DNA of 64,000 nucleotides from Ophioceras dolichostomum. Its lineage: Eukaryota; Ascomycota; Sordariomycetes; Magnaporthales; Ophioceraceae. The position numbers were made by a program, and so were the translations under genes. Location of the stretch: the NCBI GenBank assembly GCA_003049485.1, contig PYST01000007.1, positions 218,242 through 282,241 on the forward strand, written 5' to 3'. This document shows, piece by piece, positions 46,354 through 57,360 of this stretch (positions are counted from its first letter, which is position 1; every line of letters starts with the position of its first letter). The notes under the pieces are model-generated. The model was given only the letters and a program-made list of their open reading frames with translations, ran no database searches and was not told the origin of the DNA.

Positions 46354-48124
46354 ATTGCTCTTCTTTTGTCTCTTACCCTATCAATCAATCAATGCATTTT
46401 TTCATTTTACATTTCTCTCTCACACAACAACAATATTTTCCCTCCTCTCCCTTGAGTGAGGGTACGGGGGTGTTTGTGCTCTTTCGACGAACCTTAACGT
46501 GAAAAGAGAATGGACGGCAAGCAAAAAAGAAGTATAAGGAGGAGTGTCTGACGTGAAACTGAAGTATTCGACTCTGATCATTTTTGGGCGTTTGCGGACA
46601 ACCTTCTTCGGGGGGTTCTTTTTGGGTCGGTAGGCGTGTTTTGATTCTTTACACATGAAACGAACCCTGCAATGAGAGAGGTGCTTTAACACCACAATTT
46701 GTTTCCTTGGTTGCGGAGGGTGTTCCCAAGGAGAGATAATGGTGATGACTCGAGGAGAGAGGAAGAAGGCCAGGGGAGAGATGAGGGGCACACTCGACTT
46801 GGTAGATGAGCTAGGCCCGGGCGTGAGTTTGGGTTGAACTGTACATAGGTCCTGCATTCTAGCAATATTCAAACCCGCTGCCTCCTACGCTGCCCACCTA
46901 CGTAGGTACACAAACAGCACTGCCCTTCATCGTATTGTAGAGATTCTGGGTGAGAAAGCTTAGCCTAACAGGAGACTTTGTGAACCTACAGCACCGCCGC
47001 TCCGCTTGCTTACCTTTGTAATCATCACGCTAGGTACTCATAGGTTTACAGTACTGACGTGTGGTAGAAATAGGCTATGATGGAAAAGGTTTGGTAGTGT
47101 GGTATCTGATGAAGGAAAATAGGAAACTCTCGGGAAAACAATGTGACTGCTCGCGAGTGCCCACATCCCGTCAGAGTAAGGGGAGGCAAAACCGTAAAGG
47201 CTAAAACGATGGATCGATCTATCAAGAAGCCGCCACCAATATCCGTCACCACCATCACTACCACCACTTCAACACCACAAGAGAATGTGCATGTGTTTGT
47301 AGTGTAAGGGAAATATTGGGCAGAGAATGAACTATGTGGAGTATCATTAGTCGACGATGATGATGAGAAGGGAGGATAGAATCGAGTGGAGAGGGGGAAA
47401 AGAAAATCAAATCGACGGCCTCCCACCACCAACCGACCGGACAACCACCTAGGTACCGTAGCCACCTGTCCTGGTCCAGATACCTTTCTGGTCCAGATAC
47501 CTTCCTGGTCCGAGGTAAATCTAAAGATAAAGAGAGAGCGTTCTGTTCTGTTCTTGAATCACGGTGTCGCCGCCGCTTCCGCCTAGCCACATCTACCGTT
47601 CGCCCGCTCCGTTCCGTTGGGTATCGATGGAATTTGGCCACACCGCCGCCGCCGCCAGCCCTGATATGTTGAGAGATCTTCGTTCGCTCTGTGTCACGAT
47701 TCGCAGGTAGGTGGAGATGGAAAAAGGATCAAGAGAGAGAAAGAGAGAGAGAGAGAAAAGAAAAGTAAGGATAGAGAAAGACGCCAAAGATATCACGCGA
47801 TGAAAGGAATGAGTCCGTCCACGAGAGTCCAGTAGGCCTAAGGAAAGACATACTGTGCTCGCCCCAATCACCTAGAGACCTCGTAATATGGGGCAAGAGA
47901 AAGAAGAGGTTTAGAGCCTGAAAACCATGGCTGCAAATCTAGATGTGGACAACGATGCCGTCCCTCCCAAATATCCGATGCGTAAAGAGAGGAATGTTGG
48001 CCGCTATGAAAGAAGAACCGGCCGAAGAAACAAATCGCTAGAGTTTCTGCTCCGCCTGAATCCTATCCTCACCCCTCCCAGCCAGCCGGCCAGAATACCA
48101 TCCCGATTAACTCCCCCAGATTAT

Positions 48125-48168
48125 GCCATGCCATGCCATGCCATGCCATGCCCGTCCGTCCGTCCGTC
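48125..48168. repeat. (CCATG)n followed by (CGTC)n microsatellites
   Basis: About five CCATG units run directly into four GTCC/CGTC units. Confidence 0.9.
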
Positions 48169-48829
48169 AGCGTGAGGTATCCGATATGCGGATGTCATGA
48201 TGTTCGCGCATGTCTGGAAAAGTATGTAGACGAAGAATGGCGGAAGAGAAGGAAAAAAAAGGATCTCTAGAAGCAAAAAAAGCCTCGCCACCATCACCGT
48301 CGCCGCCGCACTCCGTACCACACCAACCCTCCCCTCCCTGCCAACCATGCATGCTCTTCCGTTAAAAGGCGCAGAGGAGATATTCCGACGCCAAAGAAAT
48401 AAAACCTAAGAACCGGCTGAGGAAACCAAATCAGAGGTCGCCAGCCTTCCACCCATCCATCGCCGCCGCACCTGTCGGTCTGTGTCTGCAAGTGCGAAGC
48501 GGGAAACAACACGATTGGGGTAATAGCCGCCCCACGCCATCTGGCTAGAAAATATCACCAGAGGAAAGAAAAAGATCCAGGAAACCCAGGTATGTAGCAA
48601 AGGCTGAAAAGGCAAAGCATAGTGCGGGGGAATAAAAACACATGCAGTTCGTTCCGCGTTTAAAAGAGAAAAAAAAAAACGCAGAGGCGAGACGACGGGA
48701 ATGCAAAGAAAGCAATGCGATGATGGGGGTAACTGTCTAAGGTGATAGGCAAAAGGCCAAGCCAAAAGCAAATAAAGCAAAGAGCAAAGAAAGATCCGCC
48801 GCGGGAAAACCAGAGAACTATCAGAGGCT

Positions 48830-48860
48830 CTATGGCTGTATGGCTGTATGGCTGTATGGC
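48830..48860. repeat. 9-bp tandem repeat (CTGTATGG)-type
   Basis: TATGGCTG units repeat three to four times (CTATGGCTGTATGGCTG...). Intergenic. Confidence 0.8.
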
Positions 48861-49167
48861 GCATTGCTTGCTGTCATGAAATGCAATGAAAACCCCCTTT
48901 CCTTACCCTACCCTGGGTGATGACGTAGAAAAAGGAATGCTCAGGGGAACGAACCTCTTACTCTCCCCACTCTTCCAAACCTCAACCAACCCCTCAACGA
49001 CGCGTCTTCCTCCCCCCTGAAAACGAAAAACGAAAAACCAAAACGCAAATCCGCCAACACACACCCCATCCACTCATGCCATGCCCGTAGTTAAACTACC
49101 TCCTGCCCCTTCCCTTCCTTGCTCCTTCTCCATCCCCAGCCCACAAGCAACAACGCTCGGGGGACGA

Positions 49168-49218
49168 AACTGACCTAACCTGACCTGACCTGACCTTCAC
49201 CGAACCGAACCGAACCGG
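49168..49218. repeat. (CTGAC)n and (GAACC)n pentanucleotide runs
   Basis: CTGACCTAACCTGACC units are followed by CGAACCGAACCGAACC just downstream of the stop codon of the SNF2-RING gene (minus strand), so probably in its 3' UTR. Confidence 0.75.
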
Positions 49219-49236
49219 TCTGTCCGTCTGCTCTGC

Positions 49237-52200
49237 TCACTTGAACAAAGCCTTGAGGTCAATAAGCCGCTGCCTCGCCGCCTCCCGCTTATCCATCGTC
49301 CTGTCCCCCCGATCCATGCTCAAGCTCGCCAGCTTGATCTTCATGTCCTGCAGCGCCACCATCTGCTCCTCGAAGCTGTCCTCCATGATGTACCGCACCG
49401 TGCGCACCGCCCTCTTCTGCCCCAGCCGGTGCACGCGGTCCACGGCCTGCGCCTCCGCGGCCGGGTTGTACTGCGGCTCCATCACGTAGACCCTTGACCC
49501 GGCCGTCAGGTTCAGCCCCAGCCCGCCCGCCATGATAGAAACTAAAATGACGTGCACCGCCGGGTCGTCCCGGAACGCGTCCATGGCCTGCGTGCGGGCG
49601 TTGCGCGACATCTTGCCGTCCAGCCGCGTGTACCTGATGCCCGCATGGTCGAGCGCCAGCTGGATCAGGTCCAGGTGGGACGTCCAGCCCGAGAAGACCA
49701 CGGACTTCACGGGCGGCTCGTCCGGGCAGAGGTCGCTCTCGGCCTTGGTGGCGAGCAGGTCCTCGACCAGGGCGCGGGTCTTGGTGTGCGGCCCGTTGTA
49801 GCTCTCGACGTTCTTGTTGATGCCGGTGACGGTTCCGCCGTGGTGGTGGTGGCGACCATAGTACGAAGAAGAAGACGACGCCTGGGCGCCGCCGGCGGCG
49901 AACCTACCAGACGAGCCACTGCCTCCTCCACCTCCACCGCGGCCCCCGCCCGTGGCGTCCTCGTGCTCGACGTCCGCCCGCGTGTGGCGAAGCTCGGCGC
50001 ACGCGAACTTGATGGACATGTTGCAAATGGGGCAGTCGCCCAGCTGGCCGCTGTTGTGAGTCACGCCGCGGTCGTCGTCGCGGAACTGGCCCACGCACCG
50101 CGGGCAGTACAGGTGGAAGCAAGGGGTCATGTAGCCCAGGATGTCCTCGCCCTTCTCCGACTGCAGCTCCATGTCGGCCGTCTCGTTGGAGCCCAGCTTA
50201 CGCTGGCACATAACGCAGATATCGTTGTTGGTCTCCTTCATCAGGTCGAACATCTCGTAGGCCTTGTCGTCGGGCAGGGACGGGCGGCCGCTGTCGGCCG
50301 CCTCGTCGTCGCTATCGAGCTCGATGGCCGAGTCCTGCGACATGCCCTGCACCGCCTTCAGGTCGTCGTCCGAAAGCAGGTCGCGGCCGTGCGCGCAGAT
50401 GAGCCGCAGCCGCAGGATCGACTGCAGGATGTGGATGTAGGTCTTGCCGCCGAGGATGCGCTCGCGGCCGCTCGTGAGCACCTGGACGCGGTCCTTGGCG
50501 TTGCGGGCGAACAGGTCGTAGAGCTGCCGCTCCTCGGTCGTGAAGCGGAGCTTGATCACATGGTCCGTCCGTGGCGGCAGGTGGATCTTGTCCTTCAGGC
50601 GGCGCAGCGTGATGGTGTCGACCAGCGTCCGCAGCTTGGGGATGATCTCCGGGTCGGCGGCCTTGAAGGGCATCACGATGAAGTGGTTAAACTTGTTGCG
50701 GTCGTCAAAAGGCCGCAGGCGCAGGAAGGCCAGCAGCGCGGCCAGGTCGTCCAGGCGGTTCTGCACGGGCGTGCCGGTCACCGCCCACCGGCGGCTAGCC
50801 TGCAGGCGGCAGATGGCCTTGAACTGCAGAGTCGACTGCTCCCGGATCATGTGCGCCTCGTCCAAAACGATGCGGAACCAACCGATCTCCTCCAGCGGGA
50901 ACGACTGGGCCTTACGCTTGTTCCGCGCCGTCAGCTCACTGGACACGGAGCCGTACGTCGTGATGACTAAGTCGAAGTTGGACAGCAGCTCGGGGTTCTT
51001 GATGCGGTTCTGTCCGTGGTAGACGTGGTACGACAGGCCGTTCGGTGCAACGTGGGACTTGACCTGCTCCTCCCAGTTTGCCACTGTGCTCAGCGGGCAC
51101 ACCAGCAGCGTGGTTTTGGCGTTGCGCAACAGCCGCGTCAGACCCAGCGGCTCCGGCGCTGGGGCGTGGAACCTGCTCATGTTCGTCTTGCGCTTCTCAT
51201 GGTGATTCACGGGCTGCTCCGGCACCCGGGCGGCCCACTCCCGCGCTTTGTCCTTGGAGGCCGTGATGAGCGCCAGAACACTGAGCGTCTTGCCGAGGCC
51301 CATCATGTCCGCGAGGATACCGCCGAGGGTGTTGGGTGGCTTCTTGAATTCGGACTGTCCCGTGACGACATTGTTGAAAGCGACCTGGCCGCCGTGGAGC
51401 ACCTTCTTCTGCCACAGGGTGCCCATGTGCTTGCGCTGGAGCGCGTCATTCTCATCCGGGTTCTCTCGGGCCAGCATGAAGTACAGGCCCTGCTTCTGGT
51501 GCGGCAGCAGCTCCGTCACAATCATAGAGTCGGGCTCCGTCTGCGGGAGCTCTTCGGACTTGATAGAATCAAAGACGCCGAGGACGTCTGATCGAACCTC
51601 CTCCACAGTCCTCACCGTTGGCGGTGCGGAATATGCATTGCCAGAAGAGCCAGGCGCAGGCCTTGGCGTCGTGAAGTTCACGCTGGGTTCGTTCGCATGA
51701 GGGTTCACCACCTGGATCCCACGGTTTACCAGCGCTGGCGTCTGGAGCCGGAGGCCATTCTCCTTCAAGACCTTGCCGACGGTGTTAACAAACCTGAGCC
51801 GGCCATACAACACGATCTCTATCTTATAGGATCGTGAGATAGGCTGTCCCGGCACCTCGTCCGGAAGCCTCTTCCGTGACGGGATCCGGCAGTCGGTGCG
51901 GAGCTGCAGAACGGCCGAGTCCAGAAGACGGCACAGCCCGCTTGAGGTCCTGGGGTCCAGTCTACCGAAAACCTCGCGGGTGTGGTCGTAAACCATGATG
52001 GTTGCCGTCTGATCGTTTACCTTGCGCTTGAGTACGGTTTTGACGGGCGGCCAGAACATGTCGCCGCCGAGGTTCATGGAGCCGGGACGAGGAACGGGAA
52101 CAAGGTGGCAGTTGACGCTGACCTGGGTTGCGTCGAGCTGGCCGAAGCAAACCTCCTGGAGCGAGGGATCAGTGATCATCTCAACATCGTTATCGTCTTA

Positions 52201-53113
52201 AACCCAGCCGGGTTCAGTCAGCATGAGTTGATCAAAGTAGAGGAGAGCAGCAGGTCGTGAGAACGTCGATAAAGATGATGATATAAGACCTACTATCTGT
52301 CAGATCAACCGTCTGGGCAGACTGAGGAGGAGCGAGCCTGTTAGTGCTGTTGACACCTCCCAGCTGCTTCTCCCTGTCGCGGACGTATCCAGCAAGCGTT
52401 CCGCTGCTGCTGCTGCGAGCAGCCGAGGTCATCGGTTTCAAATCCGAGTCCGGGACGACAACCTGATAGTCGTCCACGGTCTTGCGCCGCTTCGGGCTGG
52501 GCAGGAAAGTGCGGCCCTCCACCTTGTTGATCCGCTCGATCATGGCACCCGCACCGGGGCCGCCACCGTCTGAAGATTGACCAGCCGACTGGCCGTTCGG
52601 CGCTTGTGGTAGAATGGTGAGGTCATCCTCCGGAGTCGAAAACTGAAAGACTTGGCTTGAAGCTTTTGTAAGACCTGTGCCGTTGACGGCCGGCTTAGGC
52701 GTATTCGTCCTCGAGGTGAGGACGGGGGACGGCGACGATGACGACAGGGACTTCGGGTTGAGGAGGGATTTGGGGTCCCACGAGGTACCCAGGGCACCAG
52801 ACTGCATCTGCTGCCTATGCATCGGCACCTGCACCTGCATCGGAAGCGGTGCTCGTAGATCGTTCTCAGACGGCTGCTTGGGAGACGGTCGGCCTTTTTT
52901 CGAGCGAGATTTCGCGTAAGCATCACTGTCGCTATGGTGACGACGATCTATCTCTTCTTGGTCAAGGGAGGTGCGATCGAGGCCTTCCGACCGCGCCCGC
53001 TTGGGGTTGGTGGTGTGCTGCTCTGTCATAGTTTTGATGGTGGCAATGGGAGGAGGAAGAGGTGAGTGGGGTGGTGGTAAGAAACCAGGGTCAGCGGTAC
53101 CGTTGGAGGCCAT
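49237..53113 (-). CDS. Rad5/HLTF-type SNF2 helicase with internal RING finger
   Basis: Two exons on the minus strand: 52294-53113 and 49237-52196 (1259 aa). The intron junction gives the acidic LTDNDNDVEM. Domains: a disordered Ser/Pro-rich N-terminus (about 1-270); a HIRAN-like region (about 290-410: VCFGQLDATQVSVNC, VFGRLDPRTSSGLCRLL, IEIVLYGRLRFVNTVGKVL); SNF2 ATPase lobe 1 with Walker A DMMGLGKT (about 572) and VLDEAHMIR (about 716); a C3HC4-type RING between the lobes (CVMCQRKLG, CFHLYCPRCVGQF, CPICN; about 933-1002); a Gly/Ser-rich spacer; and lobe 2 (VVFSGWTSHLDLIQ, SIMAGGLGLNLTAGSRVY, QAVDRVHRLGQKR). This order is that of Rad5/HLTF/SMARCA3 proteins, which combine DNA translocation or fork remodelling with ubiquitin ligase activity. 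Whether it is the Rad5 orthologue or a paralogue needs phylogeny. Confidence 0.95.
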
Positions 53114-54782
53114 CCTGCCGGCGTTTTTGTGAGGAGTGCACCGAGAGCCGGCGGCAACGTGCAGGGAAACCAGTATCAGAATGGAGTGGAGGAAGTCATG
53201 ACCAAGCCGGCGGGTGACATCTGGGGGGAAGGCGATGGGTTCACGGAGGGTACCCGAGGGTGGTCCGGGGACGAGGAAGCCTTGGAGGGGTTTTGCGTCA
53301 CAGGCTGCCAGGCTGGAGTGGTGTGGTGGAGGTGGAGCGAGCTCGTGAGAAGATTGGGAAAATGGTCGCGAACAAGGGTCCGTTGATAAGGAGTACGGAG
53401 ACCAGGCAGAACTACAGAGAAAGCGTTTCTCCGAGCACCAACAGAGCTCTCTTTAAAAAAAAAAAAAAAAAAAAAAAGAGAGAAGTGAAGGCGCAGAGGG
53501 CGACGAGGGAGGTTTCCTACGTGTTAGTGGTGGTGGTGGGCCGTTCCGGCTGGACGATAAAGAAGAAGCTTTATCGGCGTGCGACCTTCCACGATAGGCG
53601 CTTGCCGGGGCACGAGATCATGCAGAGGCTGCAGGCTTCTGTGTGTAGGTAAGCAAAGATACGGAGAAACCCCCCGTGCGTCCCTCCAAATTTAGCGTTG
53701 GTGATCGCCAGCCGCATGCGGCTGATCAGGTGACCGACGGGAATTCAAGCTCCTTCCCAGGTGACATCGTCTCTAGAAATCAGAAGGGTCACGAGTCACT
53801 TGACCCTCTTACAGAGCAAGGATGAGAACCGTTAGAAAAGGGTGAGAGGTTTTTCATCCGTTTGATTTCCGCGGAGGGGGACCAGAGTTAGGATGTGGGA
53901 AGTATGTTTCTTCATCAACGACTATATACCTATGAAAAACCTCCCGCGTACTACCCGAGATCGAGATTGTTGCACCTGATGGCCTGTGAGAGGAGCCAAG
54001 TCAGCAGAACGCCTGGAGGGTCCTTCCATGCGTGCCGCTTCCCGTTTCCCGTTTCCTCCTCCGCAGTGCCACAGGCAGGCCGGGAATGTGATGGCTGCGC
54101 TTACCCGCTCTCTACCAAAGGATTACAGTCTTCTGGCGTCGTGTTGCTAAATAAGCATCCGGGTAAGCTGCATCTTTGATCTTTGATACATGCCCTTAAG
54201 CTTCGGTTCAAAGGCACTCCCTCGACCTGGTAAACCGGAAAAACGCATCTGGACACAGCGCGGGGTTAGAAGAACAAGGTGGAAAAGCAACTTTTGAATT
54301 TGACGAGGTTAAGCCTGCATTGTCTGTGATGATAACTCCACCATTCCAGCGCCCTTGTCCGCTCGAAGATCCAGGAGACCCAGAAGCCCTAGAAAGCGAT
54401 TCCCAACCAGCCGGGCAGTTCTGAATACACGCCCAAAAACCATCGAATATTCTACAAGCGCTGCTTTTACGCTTTTAGAACCCGACCTCAACCGATTCGA
54501 ACTGAGTTTCCCCCCGTTAAGCCACATAGCGACAGGCCAACAGTGGAATACTCCTCTCGATCAAACTCGGCTCCAGTCTCGCCTTCTCCGGGCTTTGTGG
54601 TAGGTGCTACAGTAGTAATAGATAGCTAGATGGTCCCTGGCATCATGAGTCGAGGCAGGCCGCAACCTAGAACCGACACCGTGTCGTGGATGCAATGTCT
54701 TCCACGAGAAGGAGAATAGGGAGGAAGAAAGACAGAAAGTGCGTGTGTGTGTGTCCTCCCTCCCATCTCCAATCCAACTACT
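53114..54782. other. Intergenic region with a 23-A tract
   Basis: Upstream side of the SNF2-RING gene. The first part stays open on the + strand because of GC-rich composition, without conserved sequence. It holds a 23-base A tract (53455-53477). Nothing else is recognised. Confidence 0.5.
53455..53477 (+). repeat. Poly(A) tract, 23 bases
   Basis: An uninterrupted run of 23 A follows CTCTCTTT. No retroelement coding sequence or target-site duplication is evident nearby, so I treat it as a homopolymer. Confidence 0.9.
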
Positions 54783-55304
54783 TCAGTCGGGCTGCTTCTC
54801 AGTCTCGGGCTTCTCGTCGACAGCCACCATCTCGAAGTGCAGAGGGGACGTGAGTTCGAGTGCCGCGAAAGAGCCCTCTAACCGGTGAGTGCGGCTCCGG
54901 CTTCGTGTCCGTTGTCGGCGCCGCGGTGGGGCCTTCTCTCCACCGTTGACCGAGCGCGAGCGTGATGGGCTCTGGCTCCGGCGTCGCTTCGGCTGGAAGG
55001 CCCGCAGAAGTCGCTGCTTGGTCGGCGAGAAGGAGCGCTCTCGGAAGGTGCGGGATGCGTTCCGGGATGGCAGGCTGGCGGCGACCGAGGCGGAGCGGTG
55101 GCGGCTGCGTCCCCGGAACGTGCTAGACTCCGTGGAGTGTGGGTGGTGGTGTGACGAGTGGGCCAGCGAGAACGGCATTGGACTCCGTACTCGTCTGCGC
55201 CCGCGCTGGATCTCGGGCTCGGGGGATGAAAATGTAGATCGCAGAACGGCCCTTGACTGAATCTCCTCCTTACGGACGGCCGGGTCCATGTTCGAGGTCT
55301 TCAT
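54783..55304 (-). CDS. Possible small Arg/Ser-rich protein
   Basis: An open frame of 173 codons; a second Met lies at 55289. The middle is rich in Arg-Ser dipeptides (RSQSPSRSRS, RTRSRSRTHR), and the C-terminus turns acidic (EMVAVDEKPETEKQPD). RS content resembles splicing-associated or nuclear proteins, but no RRM or other domain is present. The opposite strand is open for 123 codons, so composition alone could explain the frame. A TATATAAG sequence sits at 55312-55319, too close to the first Met for a normal TSS-to-ATG distance. No homologue is recognised. Real-gene status is uncertain. Confidence 0.4.
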   Translation of the reverse strand: MKTSNMDPAVRKEEIQSRAVLRSTFSSPEPEIQRGRRRVRSPMPFSLAHSSHHHPHSTESSTFRGRSRHRSASVAASLPSRNASRTFRERSFSPTKQRLLRAFQPKRRRSQSPSRSRSVNGGEKAPPRRRQRTRSRSRTHRLEGSFAALELTSPLHFEMVAVDEKPETEKQPD

Positions 55305-56700
55305 CGCGGGTGCTTATATATCAGTGAAGAAGCTGAGGTTTGGCCGGTATCAATTACACCGTGAGGAGATGAGAAGAGGATCGTCATGGACTCAAGTAAT
55401 CCCCCTTTCCTCGGTCGGCGAGGGAAAGATACAAAGCCTGTTTATAAGTACTCTAGGGTTGGTGCTAATGGGAGCTAAGCCAGTCTCGAGCGGTCAAGCA
55501 TACGGTTGGGGGAGAAGAACTAGGCTCTGGCTAATGACGAGGAGAATTGAGAGAAGGATGAGGGGTCAAATACAGAATTGCGCCTCCCTGTCCACCCTGG
55601 TGCGTGGCAGGTCAGGAGCAATAAAAAAACAGGAGACTAGCAGGTGAGATCATCCCGACCCCGCTACCTGTGACAGCTTGGCATGCGAGTTCCCGACAAC
55701 AAACCATATTCGAGGGAAGGCGAGACGGAGCTGAAGGGGACGAAAAGAAAAATTCTCTGGGTCATCATCCCTTGCAGGAGAGGGTCAAGTGAAGACAGGG
55801 CCTAGTGGTGATTCGCTCGCTTCGCTGGCTGCGCTACTTTGTTGGACTCACTTTAACCTGCATGGTTGTCGCGTGCATCAGGGGATACCCAAAAAGTCAA
55901 CTTTCCGCCGTCAGACAACGGCGAGTCAATTCTAACCTAATCAAGAGACGGTCTCTCCTCGTTCTCTTTGGGCATATCCAGAGGAGTAGTGACATGGGAA
56001 ATGTGATATAGGTCCCATTTATACGCAGGCGAGGACGGCATTGGCTACGGAGCCGGCAGTGACTGGCCCCTCGACGCCCGAGCAGCAACGGCGCTAGGAG
56101 CGTCTGCATTAGAGATATTCCGGGGGAGCTCTCATGATAAATCGGCCCGGCATATTCACGCCAAAGAGCTGAACTCCTCGGTATGGTATTCCTAGGTACC
56201 TAGAGAGGACGACATCCGTGCTGGGCGTATTCTCCAAGGCGGCCCGGTCCGGACGGAGAAGGTTTGGTTCGACGAAAGTTGCCCCATCATCAACGCGCAA
56301 TACAAGGTCATTTTCATGGTGATGACACCGAGTATGACCGAATAAAGCTTAGCTTCGAAGGACAGCCAGCAGCTCCAAGTGATATCGACAAAATAATGCC
56401 CAGTGGTTTGGGCACCAGGGGCGCTGCTGGATGGATTTCCTGGTATCGACATGAGCCCTGCATGATGCATCACAGCGGGGCAGAAGGCCAGACAGTTCAG
56501 CCCTTACCGGGTTCAGTGGAACTGTGGCCCAAGCTCCTGCTGCCCCACAGCTCAGCTCACTGGTCAATTCCACCGAACCTCAAGAGATTTTTCTTTCGAG
56601 CTTCAGGGACGGCGTGTAAGCCACAACAACTCTATTGCCTTACCGCCTTCTCTTCCGCCGCATACCAAGGCCCATCCACCGAGAGAAAAGGTTTCCCGCC
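55305..56700. other. Intergenic region upstream of AIM41
   Basis: No supported gene. A CCTAGGTACCTAG element lies at about 56190-56205. The last 100 bases are the likely leader of AIM41. Confidence 0.5.
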
Positions 56701-57360
56701 ATGATGTCAGCCCCATCTCGAGCCTCGAGGCAGGTTCTTCTAGCCTGGAGGCGCGTCGCGCCGACGACGATGGCGCGTCCTCAAGCCTTGAGATGCAGCA
56801 CAATCGGAAGAAGCAGCCCAGCAGCGAGATTAAGCCCGTCATACCTCCACCGATACTCGACGGAAGCGGCCGACCCTCCTCCCCCGCCACTGCTCACGAA
56901 GCTCAAGGGCGACCTGAAGGCGGCCATGAGGGCCAAGGACGCCGCCCGCCTGGCGGTGCTCCGGTCCGTGATCTCGACGACGCTGAACGCGAGCAAGACC
57001 GCGTCCCCGATCACGACCGACGCGAAGCTGGTCGCCCTGCTGCGGAAGACGGCGCGCGCGTCCCAGGACGCCGTCGCGGAGTTCCGCGCCGCCGGCAGGG
57101 AGGACCTGGTGGAGAAGGAGGAGGCTCAGATCAGGATCCTGGAGGAGTACTCGGCCCAGAGCGGGATCGAGACCGTGGGCGAGGAGGAGCTTAGGGTTCT
57201 CGTCCGGGCTGCCATTGACGGGCTGGAGGCGGGCAAGGGTAGATCCGTTGGAGACGTCATGAAGGTGCTCGTGAGACCCGGCGGCCCGCTGGATGGCAAG
57301 GATGTCGAGAAGTCTGAGGTGGCGCGGGTGGTCAAGGAGGAGGTCGGCAAGAGCTCATGA
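56701..57360 (+). CDS. AIM41: AIM41: mitochondrial YqeY-family protein
   Basis: A single exon encodes 219 aa. The start at 56701 gives an Arg/Ser/Ala-rich presequence of about 55 residues ending near YLHRYSTEA, a plausible mitochondrial targeting signal. The mature part is a YqeY/GatB-C-terminal-like helical domain: LKGDLKAAMRAKDAARLAVL, AVAEFRAAGREDLVEKEEAQ, ILEEYSAQ and GKGRSVGDVMKVLV, all typical of the family. Bacterial YqeY relatives carry the tRNA-amidotransferase-associated fold. Yeast Aim41 is mitochondrial with no settled biochemical role. The length and order match fungal members. The frame is open 22 codons upstream, but the ATGATG at 56701 precedes the presequence directly. Confidence 0.93.
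   Translation: MMSAPSRASRQVLLAWRRVAPTTMARPQALRCSTIGRSSPAARLSPSYLHRYSTEAADPPPPPLLTKLKGDLKAAMRAKDAARLAVLRSVISTTLNASKTASPITTDAKLVALLRKTARASQDAVAEFRAAGREDLVEKEEAQIRILEEYSAQSGIETVGEEELRVLVRAAIDGLEAGKGRSVGDVMKVLVRPGGPLDGKDVEKSEVARVVKEEVGKSS

Larger units (their letters stand above)
46354..49236. other. 2.9 kb convergent intergenic region
   Basis: No gene is supported between the 3' ends of OLE1 and the SNF2-RING gene. Present: a TAGGTAC element (about 46900), purine-rich runs (about 47725-47765), CCATG and CGTC microsatellites (48125-48168), a CTATGGCTG repeat (48830-48860) and a CTGACC/GAACC repeat (49168-49218). The length is unusual for two convergent 3' ends. Confidence 0.5.

Noticed and set aside
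45306..46502. 398-codon + frame and a 326-codon minus frame (45187-46167)
   Set aside because: Both are shadows of the OLE1 second exon, which has unambiguous histidine boxes in another frame.
49552..50970. 472-codon open frame on the + strand
   Set aside because: It lies antisense to the SNF2-RING gene and is open only because of that gene's GC-rich third positions; its residues show no family and are dominated by Val/Ala/Arg/His.
53455..53477. Poly(A) tract as the tail of a retrotransposed copy
   Set aside because: No upstream cDNA-like or reverse-transcriptase sequence and no visible target-site duplication.
56109..56473. Minus-strand frames (VDDGATFVEPNLLRPDRAALE and an overlapping one)
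   Set aside because: They looked protein-like at first, but they are short, overlap in different frames and match no family I can name; not enough for a pseudogene call.
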